Shown piece by piece: positions 39,501 through 45,260 of a DNA stretch of 64,000 nt (position 1 is the stretch's first letter; every line of letters starts with the position of its first letter). The notes beneath the pieces are model-generated. The model made no database searches. It was not told the origin of the DNA and saw nothing but the letters and a program-made list of their open reading frames with translations. The stretch comes from Epinephelus fuscoguttatus (lineage: Eukaryota > Chordata > Actinopteri > Perciformes > Serranidae). The translations under genes and the position numbers were made by a program. The stretch lies in contig NC_064753.1 in NCBI RefSeq assembly GCF_011397635.1, positions 38,607,822 through 38,671,821 on the forward strand, written 5' to 3'.

Positions 39501-39953
39501 CCCGCCTCTAATGAATAAGGCCTCTGGTAACTTTAGCAGCCTCTAACTGTGAACTCACACTTCCTTCTTTCTTGTGTTCCTCCCGCGGCTCAGCATTACA
39601 ACACCATGGTGATGGCAGCAGCAGCCGCCGCTTCAGCCTCAGACGACCACGAGCTGCTTCTCAACCGCTTCCTGCCCTACAGCACCTCCTCCTCCTCTTC
39701 CTCCTCCCAGCTGTTCCTCGACCAATCGGGAGCCTCCTCGGCCACTTCGCTGACTGCGCCGACCAATGGCGCGAGCAACTCGGGAAGCAGCAGCAGCCTG
39801 GTGTCGTCCAGCAGCCTCCGCGACACTCACTCCACACACTCGGGCTCACACTCCTCACACACACACCCCGGGGTGGTTGCCAGCCGGAGCAGCGCCGAAG
39901 CAGCAGTGGCAGCTATTTATGGCGGGATACCTGACGTTATATCGTTGGACTGA
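19..39953 (+). CDS. pias1: PIAS1 SUMO E3 ligase, 12 of 13 coding exons
   Basis: PIAS1 transfers SUMO from UBC9 to nuclear targets and restrains STAT1 and NF-kB signalling. The spliced exons (19..514, 27044..27128, 27234..27372, 27572..27706, 29882..29987, 30781..30854, 31148..31308, 34205..34341, 34727..34958, 35816..35955, 37505..37545, 39594..39953) join without a frame break into 701 codons plus stop. Exon 1, eight residues in human PIAS1, is upstream, implying about 709 residues against 651 in human. Visible in order: SAP domain with an LQVLL nuclear-receptor box, PINIT motif, SP-RING with a CxxxxCSHxxCF core and WVCPVC, SUMO-interacting VIDLT followed by an acidic serine patch, and a Ser-rich tail ending in DVISLD. 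Extra length comes from serine, proline and alanine runs. Closest to PIAS1 rather than PIAS2-4 across the whole length; teleosts carry a and b copies and I cannot say which this is. Confidence 0.97.
1359..1548 (+). mobile_element. MITE-like repeat, CCATAGACTGTATATA end
   Basis: Begins CCATAGACTGTATATAGAGA, a terminal sequence I associate with a common teleost interspersed repeat. The same end recurs in reverse near 4968-4992. The right boundary is uncertain. Confidence 0.45.
1623..1965 (-). mobile_element. tRNA-derived SINE, minus copy
   Basis: Reverse-complement counterpart of the SINE at 57647-58013: shared blocks include the CACAGTCCAAAGACATGCAG region, GACAGACAACCATTCACACT and TCAGCTGACATTGGGTGAGA. 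The degraded B-box-like GGTTCAAACC lies at the right end. Older than the 57.6 kb copy, with no clear target duplication. Confidence 0.8.
2032..2872. mobile_element. non-autonomous DNA transposon with long inverted repeats
   Basis: Ends are TAGGCCTGTTTCCAC and the inverted GTGGAAACGGGCCTA. Inner sequence also pairs: TCAACATGATTGAGCTA near 2316 and TAGCTCAATCATGTTG near 2502, each beside GCGGAT and its complement. TTAT flanks both sides, compatible with a short target duplication. No transposase is present. Confidence 0.7.
2940..3220. mobile_element. long-TIR MITE, left fragment
   Basis: Resembles the element at 24514-25446: both share GGCAGCGCTGATCA-ATATGA, TCTGTTACT-ATTGCCCAT and ATTTTAGTGTACTG, then the inverted arm near CAGTAACTGAATCTTGATTC. 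Interrupted after 3220 by a LINE; it resumes at 4541. Confidence 0.7.
3221..4434 (-). mobile_element. 5'-truncated LINE relic (RT C-terminal half)
   Basis: Read on the minus strand: [17 protein letters not shown] (RT catalytic motif C) near 4420-4380, then [49 protein letters not shown] and the C-terminus [14 protein letters not shown] (3587-3865). A frameshift near 4260 and a stop in the PYLI-CNLVW block make it a pseudogene. The 3' end lies at 3221 after CAAATAAACAAA. CATGTTTG at 3213-3220 and 4540-4547 is the likely target duplication and includes the 108-bp segment within the insertion. Confidence 0.82.
4435..4542 (+). repeat. 108-bp inverted-repeat arm, left
   Basis: Exact reverse complement of 5127-5234 by base-by-base comparison. 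It sits between the truncated LINE and the resumed MITE, inside the target duplication. Confidence 0.95.
4541..4814. mobile_element. long-TIR MITE, right fragment
   Basis: Continues the element cut at 3220: TGATCAG-CTGTTTTGATAGTTTGACCGCAG parallels the right arm of the 24.5 kb copy. It ends ACTATAGCTTTAAA, the inverse of the TTTAAAGCTACAGTAGGTAAC start seen at 24514. Confidence 0.65.
4860..4995 (-). mobile_element. MITE end, CCATAGACTGTATATA family
   Basis: GTCGTCCATCTTTATACACA followed by GTTTATG is the reverse of the terminus seen at 1359. The left limit is vague. Confidence 0.4.
5127..5234 (+). repeat. 108-bp inverted-repeat arm, right
   Basis: Pairs perfectly with 4435-4542. Its flanks show no recognisable transposon, so it is the better candidate for the original genomic copy. 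Confidence 0.95.
5235..7880. other. intronic sequence, mostly unassigned
   Basis: Part of pias1 intron 2. No coding resemblance. The stretch around 6190-6720, GC-rich with a start GGGCCCGTTCCCATGCC, looks like a degraded DNA transposon but has no second end that I can place. Confidence 0.4.
8181..8227 (+). repeat. (CA)n microsatellite
   Basis: About 23 uninterrupted CA units, preceded by two CACATTCGCACATT-like imperfect units. Confidence 0.98.
9272..9825. mobile_element. hAT-like MITE (host of a SINE)
   Basis: Terminal inverted repeats TAGAGCCCAACCAATA and TATCGGTCGGGCTCTA, with inner TATCGGCCGATA-type palindromes. Flanks CTAGGTAC and CCAGGTAT match at 6 of 8, consistent with a worn 8-bp hAT target duplication. 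The SINE at 9530 splits it. Confidence 0.7.
9530..9716 (+). mobile_element. tRNA-derived SINE, plus copy
   Basis: RNA polymerase III promoter boxes are clear: A box TGGCTTAGTGGGTAGAGC and B box GGTTCGAGTCC, spaced as in a tRNA. The body has CCTTTGCTGCATGTCACTCC and the copy ends in an A-run. Related minus copies lie at 38874 and 59076. Confidence 0.85.
9830..12600. other. intronic sequence, unassigned
   Basis: Pias1 intron 2. No coding similarity; ORFs here lack family features. Scattered repeat-like ends (for example ATCACGTGACATAAG at 10506) are not resolved. A pyrimidine-rich tract lies at 11680-11735. Confidence 0.4.
13100..13296. mobile_element. hAT-like MITE relic
   Basis: AATCAATCGATTACTGTAAT and a right end TTTATTGACTGCAGCTCTA match the common vertebrate TAGAGCTGCA...TAATCGATTA type of element. 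The left end is eroded. Confidence 0.45.
14556..14668 (+). mobile_element. LINE 3'-end fragment
   Basis: TGTAAAGCCCTCTGAGGTGA, GATATTGGGCTTTATAAATA and an ATTGAATTGAATTG tail are the signature 3' end of a fish LINE. Only the tail remains. Confidence 0.6.
14730..16900. other. intronic sequence, largely unique
   Basis: No gene. The block 16120-16560 has no repeat signature and is rich in homeobox-like ATTA cores; it may be non-coding regulatory DNA. GGGATATGTACTTGTGCGGC at 15107 matches an end seen at 12626 and, inverted, near 22300. Confidence 0.35.
17053..17156 (+). repeat. (GT)n microsatellite, compound
   Basis: About 32 pure GT units, then a TATC interruption and further GT/GC units. Its two strands generate spurious Val/Cys and His/Thr ORFs. 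Confidence 0.98.
17725..17802. mobile_element. MITE left end, AGTCGAC type
   Basis: TAGGACTGCTCCCCAATAGT, CGACCAAACATTAGTTGATT and AGTCATTAGTCGGCAAGATT resemble a widespread teleost element. The next transposon begins at its break. Confidence 0.5.
17803..18690. mobile_element. non-autonomous DNA transposon, TTTCCAC/GTGGAAA ends
   Basis: Left ATGGTACCTTTGGAACC pairs with right GGTTCCACTGGTACCAT (18625-18641) as an imperfect inverted repeat. The right end has CAGTGGAAACGGAAAATAAG and GCACTGAACTGAACTG. No transposase ORF. Confidence 0.6.
18862..20600. other. intronic sequence, mostly unique
   Basis: No gene seen. A short (TA)n occurs at 18881-18895. The AT-rich stretch 19340-19720 has no transposon ends and several TAATTA/ATTA cores; it is a candidate conserved non-coding region. 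Confidence 0.35.
20635..21177 (+). mobile_element. PIF/Harbinger-like transposon relic
   Basis: Frame from about 20655 reads [29 protein letters not shown], a stop, then [15 protein letters not shown] and [12 protein letters not shown], the N-terminal region of Harbinger transposases (usually ...REYHNLVQELRLND...FRM...FE.LL...ISPAERLAVTLR). The DDE core is missing and the right end is CTGTGTGATCGGGGCC. Non-functional. Confidence 0.7.
21285..21832. mobile_element. MITE with perfect 12-bp ends
   Basis: AGGGTTGGGTAC at the left and GTACCCAACCCT at the right. No coding potential. Confidence 0.75.
21856..22166. mobile_element. hAT-like element, AGTGGTTCCCAACTGG family
   Basis: Ends AGTGGTTCCCAACTGG and GAGAACCACTG. 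Second copy at 33064; shared inner text includes CTGTGTGGACCTTGAA and GACAGAGA. Confidence 0.75.
22288..22349. repeat. transposon end with adjacent perfect hairpin
   Basis: GGTTGCCGCACAAGTATAAA is the inverse of an end seen at 12626 and 15107. The palindrome 22320-22349 has 14-bp arms (AATCCCCCTTGAGT) and a 2-base spacer. Confidence 0.7.
22350..23640. other. intronic sequence with (GT)n at 22648-22701
   Basis: A 54-base GT microsatellite follows an eight-base G run. The remainder, including the 155-codon minus-strand ORF at 22893-23360, shows no protein family resemblance. Confidence 0.5.
24085..24500 (+). mobile_element. L1-type LINE relic, ORF2 C-terminus
   Basis: In shifting frames: [28 protein letters not shown], then degraded sequence. 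EEWI-IVNHIY-MEK-TFSLRLQ is typical of the L1/Tx1 ORF2 C-terminus. Ends in A-rich sequence at about 24510. Confidence 0.6.
24514..25446. mobile_element. long-TIR MITE, fuller copy
   Basis: Ends TTTAAAGCTACAGTAGGTAAC and AGCTTTAAA. Inside, 24935-25120 and 25170-25310 are mutually inverted arms (AGAGACAGCAGCTGTCAAAC against GTTTGACAGCCGCTGTCTCT). Same family as 2940-3220 plus 4541-4814. An L1 fragment lies within. Confidence 0.75.
24585..24830 (+). mobile_element. L1-type fragment inside the MITE
   Basis: The frame at 24601-24801 reads [20 protein letters not shown] and [20 protein letters not shown], matching the ORF2 C-terminus of L1/Tx1 LINEs (...LILRRWK...P.F..WL...). Short and without its 3' tail. 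Confidence 0.55.
25612..25690 (-). mobile_element. LINE 3'-end fragment, minus
   Basis: Reverse strand reads GGACCCCAGGAGGAGTACTC and GGTGATCCAAATAAATAA, the same kind of tail as the LINE ending at 56516. Confidence 0.55.
26184..26235. repeat. 23-bp stem-loop
   Basis: Arms 26184-26206 and 26213-26235 pair with one mismatch around a 6-base loop TGTTGA. Core AGGTCAATAATAAACCTCT. Confidence 0.85.
26691..26712 (+). repeat. (CA)n microsatellite
   Basis: Eleven CA units, then a looser CACA run to 26728. Confidence 0.9.
27044..27128 (+). CDS. pias1: pias1 exon 3
   Basis: 85 bp. Acceptor CTGCAG, donor GTAAGA. Encodes [19 protein letters not shown] and the following glutamine-rich stretch, the start of the PINIT domain. 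The exon ends two bases into a Met codon completed by exon 4, as in other PIAS genes. Confidence 0.96.
27234..27372 (+). CDS. pias1: pias1 exon 4: PINIT domain
   Basis: 139 bp, only 105 bases after exon 3. Acceptor AAAG, donor GTGAGG. Encodes DISGTKCDF, the beta-rich [19 protein letters not shown] segment and [13 protein letters not shown] of the PINIT domain, which helps to select substrates. Confidence 0.96.
27572..27706 (+). CDS. pias1: pias1 exon 5: PINIT motif
   Basis: 135 bp, in phase at both ends. Acceptor TTTTAG, donor GTAAGA. Contains [18 protein letters not shown] followed by the signature INITSLV, and ends [10 protein letters not shown]. Near identical to mammalian PIAS1. Confidence 0.97.
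27707..29881. other. pias1 intron 5
   Basis: No gene. The 143-codon minus ORF at 27892-28323 has no recognisable domain and lies in repeat-like DNA. It carries one copy of a family also found in intron 12 (see 28395). Confidence 0.6.
28395..28690. mobile_element. interspersed repeat, copy 1
   Basis: Shares with 39195-39520: GAGCATCCGCAGACGGATAC-type start, ACAAGAGCCACACTGTATGC, TAATTATGGATCAC and the end GTGAGGTGCC with AATCCC. Probably the right half of a DNA transposon. Confidence 0.65.
29882..29987 (+). CDS. pias1: pias1 exon 6
   Basis: 106 bp. Acceptor CACAG, donor GTAAGG. Encodes [31 protein letters not shown] and AL. The final A joins exon 7 to make the Ile codon of the conserved IKEKL junction. 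Confidence 0.96.
30493..30546 (+). repeat. (TA)n microsatellite
   Basis: About 20 TA units, then imperfect ATATACATATA; in pias1 intron 6. Confidence 0.95.
30781..30854 (+). CDS. pias1: pias1 exon 7
   Basis: 74 bp. Acceptor CTGCAG, donor GTAAGC. Encodes [20 protein letters not shown] and LLCP, directly before the SP-RING. Open sequence past 30854 is intron read-through. Confidence 0.96.
31148..31308 (+). CDS. pias1: pias1 exon 8: SP-RING catalytic core
   Basis: 161 bp. Acceptor GTGCAG, donor GTAAGT. Encodes [20 protein letters not shown] and then [20 protein letters not shown], closing with IIDG. The Cys/His zinc ligands and the tryptophan before CPVC are intact. This RING-like fold recruits SUMO-loaded UBC9. 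The cysteine in LTCSH (about residue 368) corresponds to the human residue usually mutated to inactivate the ligase. Confidence 0.97.
31309..32160. other. pias1 intron 8, unassigned part
   Basis: No coding similarity; no clear transposon boundaries. Confidence 0.4.
32168..32582. mobile_element. hAT-like MITE, CAGGGTTCCC ends
   Basis: CAGGGTTCCC starts at 32178 and GGGAACCCTG ends at 32572; inside is CCTTGAAATCCTTGAGTGTT. The 20-bp ends AAGCTTATAACAGGGTTCCC (32168-32187) and their exact reverse complement (32563-32582) extend past the usual terminus. Confidence 0.8.
32874..33518. mobile_element. TTAA-ended MITE interrupted by a hAT-like element
   Basis: Left half from TTAAGGGTCCAGTGGGTACG to about 33062. 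Right half resumes near 33395 and contains TTCAGTTCTGCAACCTCACC, ACTAGATGCCACTCAATCCT and the end CAGACCTTTAA. A second, left-only copy lies at 35515. Confidence 0.75.
33064..33381. mobile_element. hAT-like element nested in the MITE
   Basis: CAGTGGTTCCCAACTGGTGG start, as at 21856. The right end GGACCACTA is degraded. It lies precisely between the two halves of the host MITE. Confidence 0.7.
33520..34204. other. pias1 intron 8, distal part
   Basis: Unassigned AT-rich sequence with a short T-rich run; acceptor for exon 9 at 34204. Confidence 0.5.
34205..34341 (+). CDS. pias1: pias1 exon 9
   Basis: 137 bp. Acceptor CTCAG, donor GTGAGA. Encodes [20 protein letters not shown], then the W-containing [15 protein letters not shown] and [11 protein letters not shown]. 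This is the C-terminal half of the SP-RING region, highly conserved apart from NSCMDC where human has KYCTDC. Confidence 0.95.
34727..34958 (+). CDS. pias1: pias1 exon 10: SUMO-interacting motif
   Basis: 232 bp, the most diverged exon. Acceptor CCGCAG. Encodes a Ser/Gly/Asp linker with six serines in a row, then [23 protein letters not shown] (about residues 484-488) is the hydrophobic SUMO-binding core with an acidic/phosphoserine extension. A run of about 12 prolines with one leucine follows, absent from human PIAS1. It ends PPIINKG at a weak donor, GTCAGA, chosen because the frame and the NKG junction match the family. Confidence 0.93.
35515..35705. mobile_element. TTAA-ended MITE, left-part copy
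   Basis: TTAAGGTCCAGTGTGTAGGA, AATAAGAATCTTG and TTGCCATGTTGTTCTGCAGT follow the same order as 32874-33062. The right part is missing. Confidence 0.7.
35816..35955 (+). CDS. pias1: pias1 exon 11
   Basis: 140 bp. Acceptor TTCAG after a long pyrimidine tract, donor GTAACG. Encodes [40 protein letters not shown] and TPNDLS. The family-wide VSRTPS and AVDTSYI patches are clear. Confidence 0.95.
36455..37280. mobile_element. TTAA-ended MITE interrupted by an L1 relic
   Basis: Ends TTAAAGGGACAGTTCACC and GGTGAACTGTCCCTTTAA are near-perfect inverses. Inner arms also pair: CAACAGCAATGTCTCTTTCCTTAA with TTAAGGAAAGAGACACTGCTGTTG. Located in pias1 intron 11. Confidence 0.85.
36700..37085 (+). mobile_element. 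L1-type LINE relic inside the MITE
   Basis: Reads [20 protein letters not shown] and [13 protein letters not shown] before a stop, the ORF2 C-terminus of L1/Tx1 LINEs, then degraded 3' sequence. It separates the two MITE halves. Confidence 0.6.
37505..37545 (+). CDS. pias1: pias1 exon 12 (41 bp micro-exon)
   Basis: Acceptor TTTTCAG, donor GTACGT. Encodes [14 protein letters not shown], corresponding to human GLDFFPFLSGDNQ. The exon restores phase between exons 11 and 13, which confirms it. Confidence 0.95.
37546..38873. other. pias1 intron 12, proximal part
   Basis: No coding exon. GGGTGCTTTCAGACCTCAAG at 38461 resembles a transposon terminus but no partner is placed. A short CA run lies at 37841-37856. 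Confidence 0.4.
38874..39034 (-). mobile_element. tRNA-derived SINE, minus copy, with (GA)n
   Basis: Reverse strand has the head GGCGCTCCTATACAAGGCTG, the B box GGTTCGACTCC and CATGTCATTTCTT. An expanded GA tract (38938-38962) interrupts the body. Same family as 9530. Confidence 0.8.
39195..39520. mobile_element. interspersed repeat, copy 2
   Basis: Counterpart of 28395-28690, including ACAAGAGCCACATTGTATGC and the terminal GTGAGGTGCCGCAGAGATTC. It sits just before exon 13. Confidence 0.65.
39594..39953 (+). CDS. pias1: pias1 exon 13: C-terminus and stop
   Basis: 360 bp including TGA at 39951-39953. Acceptor GGCTCAG. Encodes HYNTMVM, a six-alanine run, a Ser-rich stretch, [15 protein letters not shown], a second Ser-rich region and the family terminus [12 protein letters not shown]. 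The Ala, Ser and His/Thr repeats are longer than in human. Confidence 0.97.
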   Translation, partial: HYNTMVMAAAAAASASDDHELLLNRFLPYSTSSSSSSSQLFLDQSGASSATSLTAPTNGASNSGSSSSLVSSSSLRDTHSTHSGSHSSHTHPGVVASRSSAEAAVAAIYGGIPDVISLD

Positions 39954-40729
39954 CTCGGGGAGAGTCGAGACTACACTTTGGGTCCAACTACGATCCGGTA
40001 ACAAACTTTTTTGACTGCAGGGTAAAGTTTTGATGCAGAAACTAGACTGGCCACGAGTCATGAGAACGTTTATGGAGCCGCAATGACGAGACTGCCTCAT
40101 GAAGAGCACTAATATTATGAGTGGGTAACAGGCCTGAGGGTTCGCTTCACAAGACTGACCCGAGAACAGTACTGAGTCATCACTTGGAGGGGTCAGCTGT
40201 GGACATCGTGTTTGTGTCCTGAATTCAGATCAGAAACCTGTCCAGCATGTGAATCCGCGAAACTGCGATACTGGTACCAACCCGGCACAAAGAAGCAGAG
40301 ACGCTACCTGAGCAAAAACACAAAGGAGGAAGGCTCTTTTTTACAAAAATGAGGAGTGGCACCGTGTACAGAGAACAAAATATATTTTCCTCTTTTACTT
40401 TTGTATGTTAAATCGGAACATTTTCAGTCTAGTGAGCTGCTTCAATCGCTGTTTTTAAGTGGAGGACTGAGGTGTTCTGTTGTTTTTCTCACAAAAGCTT
40501 ATACATATGCTTGTTGCCATGTGGTTATCTTTTCTCCCCTTTTACCCTGCTTTTTTTTTTTCATTTGCATTTCTCCAGTATATTCCCTTTCTCTGTTTTC
40601 TCTCTTGCTCGAGCTCATTTTTAAACTCATGGTGTATTATTTCTCTGTCCAATGACAAGAACACTGAATATACAGTTTATTCATGTACTAATAATTTTAT
40701 TATGCTTTTAAATTATGTATATTTAAACT

Positions 40730-40733
<4 letters not shown>

Positions 40734-40773
<40 letters not shown>

Positions 40774-40798
40774 GTATATATATGTATATATATATGTA

Positions 40799-40850
<52 letters not shown>

Positions 40851-40855
40851 TATAT
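40734..40855 (+). repeat. (TA)n with TATG interruptions
   Basis: About 120 bases of alternating TA with periodic TATGTATA units, abutting the Tc1-like element. Confidence 0.97.
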
Positions 40856-41647
40856 ACCCTGATTAGCCACAGCATTCAAACCACTGACAGGTGAAGTGAA
40901 TAACATTAATCATCTCGTTACAATGCCATGTTCTGCTGGGAAACCTTGGTTCCTGACATCGATGTGGATGCAGCTTGACACGCTCCACATAACGACACAC
41001 TTCCGGACCAAGTACACGCCCTCATGGCCTCATGGTAACACCACTCCCGATGGCTGTGGCCCCTGCAGCAGGACAGTGTGCCGTGCCACACTGCAAAAAC
41101 TGCTCAAGAATGGCCCGAGGAACACATCGACCTGGCCTCTGAATCCCCATATCCCAATGTGATTGAGCATCTATGGGACATGCTGGTACCCTACAGGACT
41201 CAAAGGATCCACCGCCAACACCCTGGTGCCAGACACCACAGGACACCCCAGAGGTCCTGTGTCCATGCCTCAGCAGGTCAAAGCCAAGCCAGGTCCAAGG
41301 AGGTCCCACTGAGGATCAAACGCTCTCTGGGCTCTGGTTCGGCTCTTGGATACAAGCATCCCATGCTCGACCAGGTTGGGATCTGGGAATTTGGGGGCCA
41401 GGTCGATGCCTCAAGCTCTTTGTCACATTGTCCTGCTCGGGGGGCACTGCCACTGGGGAGAGGTGTTGCCATGAGAGGATGTACCTGGTCTACAGAGGTG
41501 TATGGGTAGGTGGAGTGTGTCAAGTGGCATCCACGTGAATGCCAGGACTCCAAGTTCCCAACAGAACATTGCATTGTGACGAGATGATCATGTTAGTCAC
41601 TTCACCTGTCAGTGGTTTTAATGTTGTGGTGGCTTGGTGTATACACA
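40853..41647. mobile_element. rearranged Tc1/mariner-like element
   Basis: About 100-bp inverted ends share AACCACTGACAGGTGAAGTG, followed by ATCATCTCGT and CAATGC. On the + strand QDSVPCHTAKTAQEWPEEH and NVIEHLWDML (41068-41180) match the Tc1 transposase second-Asp and Glu blocks. On the - strand near 41440-41350, KELEASTWPPNSQIPTW matches the same block, so two transposase fragments face each other. Flanked by TA-rich DNA, the Tc1 target. Confidence 0.75.
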
Positions 41648-41681
41648 GTGTATATATGTATGTACATATATACACTGTGTG

Positions 41682-41712
<31 letters not shown>
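41648..41712 (+). repeat. TA-rich microsatellite
   Basis: TATATATGTATG-like start, then pure (AT)n from 41687. Confidence 0.9.
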
Positions 41713-41719
41713 GCATTCC

Positions 41720-44700
41720 CTTTGACCTTCAGGTTATTGCGGTGAGGAGTGTGCAGGTGAAAATTAGCCATTTCTGGTTTTTCATTTTCACTCCTTGATT
41801 TCCATTTCTTTTCAAAGACTCTGCTGGCATTCAGCATTTAGACATTGAGACTTTTAGACTCTTTATACTTGCCAATTTAGAGTTTTGAGCTGGAAGAGTT
41901 TTTTGTTTTCTTTCTTAGGTTTTTTTTTTTTTTTTTTTTTGCACAATGCCAAAAATAAGATACGGTACCTTTGAAAATTCTCACAATAATCAGAGTGCAG
42001 TTGAATCTGTGTGCCACAGCGTTTCCAGTCCAAGTGTACACGTCTTCGTTTCCAGCTTGTGATCATTCAGACACTTATACTGTGTTCTTTTGTCTCTTGT
42101 CTTTAGTTTCATCATTTTGTTTTTTTGCCGGGCTGTTGTCAAGCTGTTGTAGCAGTGTCGGGCATTTTAAAGAGATGGGCGACCATGGCATGTGAAGTTT
42201 AAATGAGTGCCTGTGTGCGTGCATGCTTCACAGCGTGTTTGGGATGTTTGAGTTTTCAAACTCAAAAGAATGTTTTAACTGGTCACCCACGACCTTTGTC
42301 CCATCTCTGTCCGAGCTTTTGACTTGTGACTGATAGCTTTGGTGGTGTAGGCATTACCTTGGGAGGTATCTTTGGGAAACTGCTTGTGGAAAATCACTCA
42401 AGAGTGCCACAGTGAAGGAGGGAGATCTCGACATGCCAACTTACACTGGGCACAAAGCCAGCTGGTTTAAAAATACATGACTTGTCTGTAATTTAAAAGC
42501 CCCACAGGCTCATCGGGGTATAATGTGGAAGTGTCAAAGCGAGGTGGTGTACCTCGATTCAGCTGGAATTGCAGTTTGCTAATGAATGTATTGTACAGTT
42601 TTCAGAGTGGAGGAACTGTTGGTCTTTGCTCCTACTTCAGTTATTAACAGAGGTCGTAGAGGTCACATACCAGCTACATACAGTAGACCGCTCCCGCCCA
42701 GTCACAGTGAGCCCACCCCTCCTCCAAGCCTGTGTGTCCTTGAAACTTTCCCTCTTATCAGTTCCTCCTCCATGTCCCACTTCCAGACGTCCGAGACAGG
42801 CAGCTCACTTCAAAGCCCAATTATCCCCCCCGCCATGAGATAATCACTTCTGACAGCCCCCCCCCCCCCCCCCCATCTCCTGACATCTTGTCCTTCAGCA
42901 ACTAACTGGGAGACAACCCAAAATGACCCCCGCCCCTCCTTCCTTTGCTCGCTCTCTTGGCATATTCCTTGTTCTTCTCATGGGAACCAACCCCCGGCTC
43001 TCAAACTGACCCGGAACAAGTCTCGTGTATTTCCTGTGTTGTGCAGTATTTTATTTATTGTGTATTCTTATTTCTATATATTATATTTTTTACAAATTGT
43101 TTGATTTGCCACGGGTGAGCGTGTGAGCAAGCGTCACTCGGGAGCTGTTGTGATATCATTTTATTTAATATGCATTTTATTATTATTCCTTGCCAGCAGC
43201 ACGATGTCTCAATAAGGTACCATTTAGTTATTTGTCACAGAGACGTCTCTGTGTATTTTCTTGGGAGCTGCCATTAGTAACACTTTATAATGACGGCACA
43301 AAACACACAAGCATGACTCATGAGTTTTATGTATTAATTAATTCAGGATGTATTATGAATTCCTGTTGCTCACCAAGTCGCTGTGAGTTTATGAGATTAT
43401 TTAAAGCTTAATGGATCATCTGCTGATGATTAACTCAGTTACTTAATACTGTAATTTATGTGCCACCAAATTATCTGGAATCCAGTTACATAGACAAGGG
43501 ATAGTATTACGTCTCCTAGAAACATGAAGCTGTTTTTTATCAGTCAGACGCAAACATCGACGTGTTGCTGCAGAAATCATCTTTAACATTGTTGGCACAA
43601 TCAGATCAGGTCTTTCGTCCAGATTGAAATATCTACGCAACAGTTATATGGATTACCATGAAACCTTTTAGACATTCATGGTCCCTCAGAGGATCAGTCC
43701 TACTACCAAATTTTAGCAACAGTATCAGGCTAAGACACTGTTAATTAGGAAGTACTCGTTTGAAGACATTGGGACTTAATTGTCATTGACAGTGTTTAGT
43801 TTTTTGTACTTATCGGGTCCTACTGATCCCACATCGCTAGGAGGAATTAAAAATGCATACCAAACAAAAGTTCGGGTCTCAGGAGGCTAAACACGTCTAT
43901 CCATTAATGCCCTGTTTTGCAGAGCGGTACCTGCCAAATGTTTTTCATTTTAGCGCACCGTTCTCTTCTTTGCTGCACTCAACTTCTTTCAACGACAAAA
44001 ATATGTACACAGATTTAAAGATTCACTTGTTAGCTTTTAAAATGTGGCAGACAATGACCACTGGGTCAAGCAGCAACATGCAGATGTTTGAAATTAATAG
44101 AAAACATCTTCATACTTCTGTTAGAACAGGTTGCTGTTAAGCTTTCAGAGCGGGTGATCAAATATATGGCTCTGAAATGACCTCGTTTCCAAGTATCCAA
44201 GTTTGGTGATTTTGAATTTTGAGAAAAATCTCCTACTTCTTAAGCAAAATAAACAACTTAAAACCCCATTCGATTGGCTGAAAATACATTGTCACAACAC
44301 AGGTGAGTTTTTCTTACCTCCTGAAAAGTAGAACTCAGTAGTGACACCGCTGAGGTTGTCAAGACTAGTGATAACAGTTTTGATACCATATGTTTAAAAC
44401 AGTGTTAATTATATGTTCGACAGTATGAAAAGAACCAAAGCTATTTTTTAAACAAACAGATCTACAATCAGATTTTCAACCCAAGGCTGCACAGATGAAG
44501 GGAAGAAAATTAGCTGGTCTTTGACCTGTGGCTGTTGAGACGTTCTCTCCAGAAACAAACCCATCCTGTGACTGGAGATGTCTGTACCAGCACTGTGTGC
44601 AGGTTCTGAATTTGTTTAGAAATAGAAAATATAATCTATGTTTTGTCCCCTAAAACTTTTTTTTATTTTTGCCATGATATGGAAAGAGGTATGGGATATG

Positions 44701-44785
44701 TTTTTTTATATTAGTGTTGTATAAAAGTTTAAAATGCTTGTTTTGTGACAACCGGCGATGCTTCTGTATGTAATTGGATTCCGGG
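41720..44785. other. pias1 3' flank, mostly unique
   Basis: No ORF of substance. Contains T/A homopolymers (41922-41940) and a C run (42858-42873). Moderately AT-rich; may be 3' UTR in part. Confidence 0.45.
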
Positions 44786-44788
44786 GCC

Positions 44789-45260
44789 GGTTGCACAAAA
44801 CGCCTTAAATTCAGATTTTCCGGGTTGCACAAAACACCTTAAGTTCAGATTTTCATTTAAGTCCTAGTTAAGGTTTCCTCAAAATAAAATGGGTTGCACA
44901 AAACACCGTAAGTTCAGATTTTCGTTTAAGACCTAGTTGAGGTTTCCTCAAAATAAAATGGGTTGCACAAAACACCGTAAGTTCAGATTTTCGTTTAAGA
45001 CCTAGTTGAGGTTTCCTCAAAATAAAATGGGTTGCACAAAACACCGTAAGTTCAGATTTTCATTTAAGTCCTAGTTAAGGTTTCCTCAAAATACAATTGG
45101 TTGCACAAAACACCTCAAGTTCAGATTTTCATTTAAGTCCTAGTTAAGGTTTCCTCAAAATAAAATGGGTTGCACAAAACACCTCAAGTTCAGGTTTTCA
45201 TGAAAGTCCTAGTTAAGGTTTCCTCTAAATAAAATCGGTTGCACAAAACACCCATAACTC
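44789..45260 (+). repeat. 69-bp tandem repeat
   Basis: GGTTGCACAAAAC begins at 44789, 44823, 44892, 44961, 45030, 45099, 45168 and 45237. The last six intervals are exactly 69 bp; the first is a 34-bp truncated unit. Each unit contains TTCAGATTTTCRTTTAAG and AGGTTTCCTCAAAATAAAAT. Confidence 0.97.

Noticed and set aside
39572-39934. 120-codon ORF over pias1 exon 13 in another frame
   Set aside because: Shadow of the Ser/Ala-rich exon; the PIAS1 frame matches the family to the last residue.
40480-40906. Tyr/Ile-repeat proteins
   Set aside because: Translations of the (TA)n tract on either strand.
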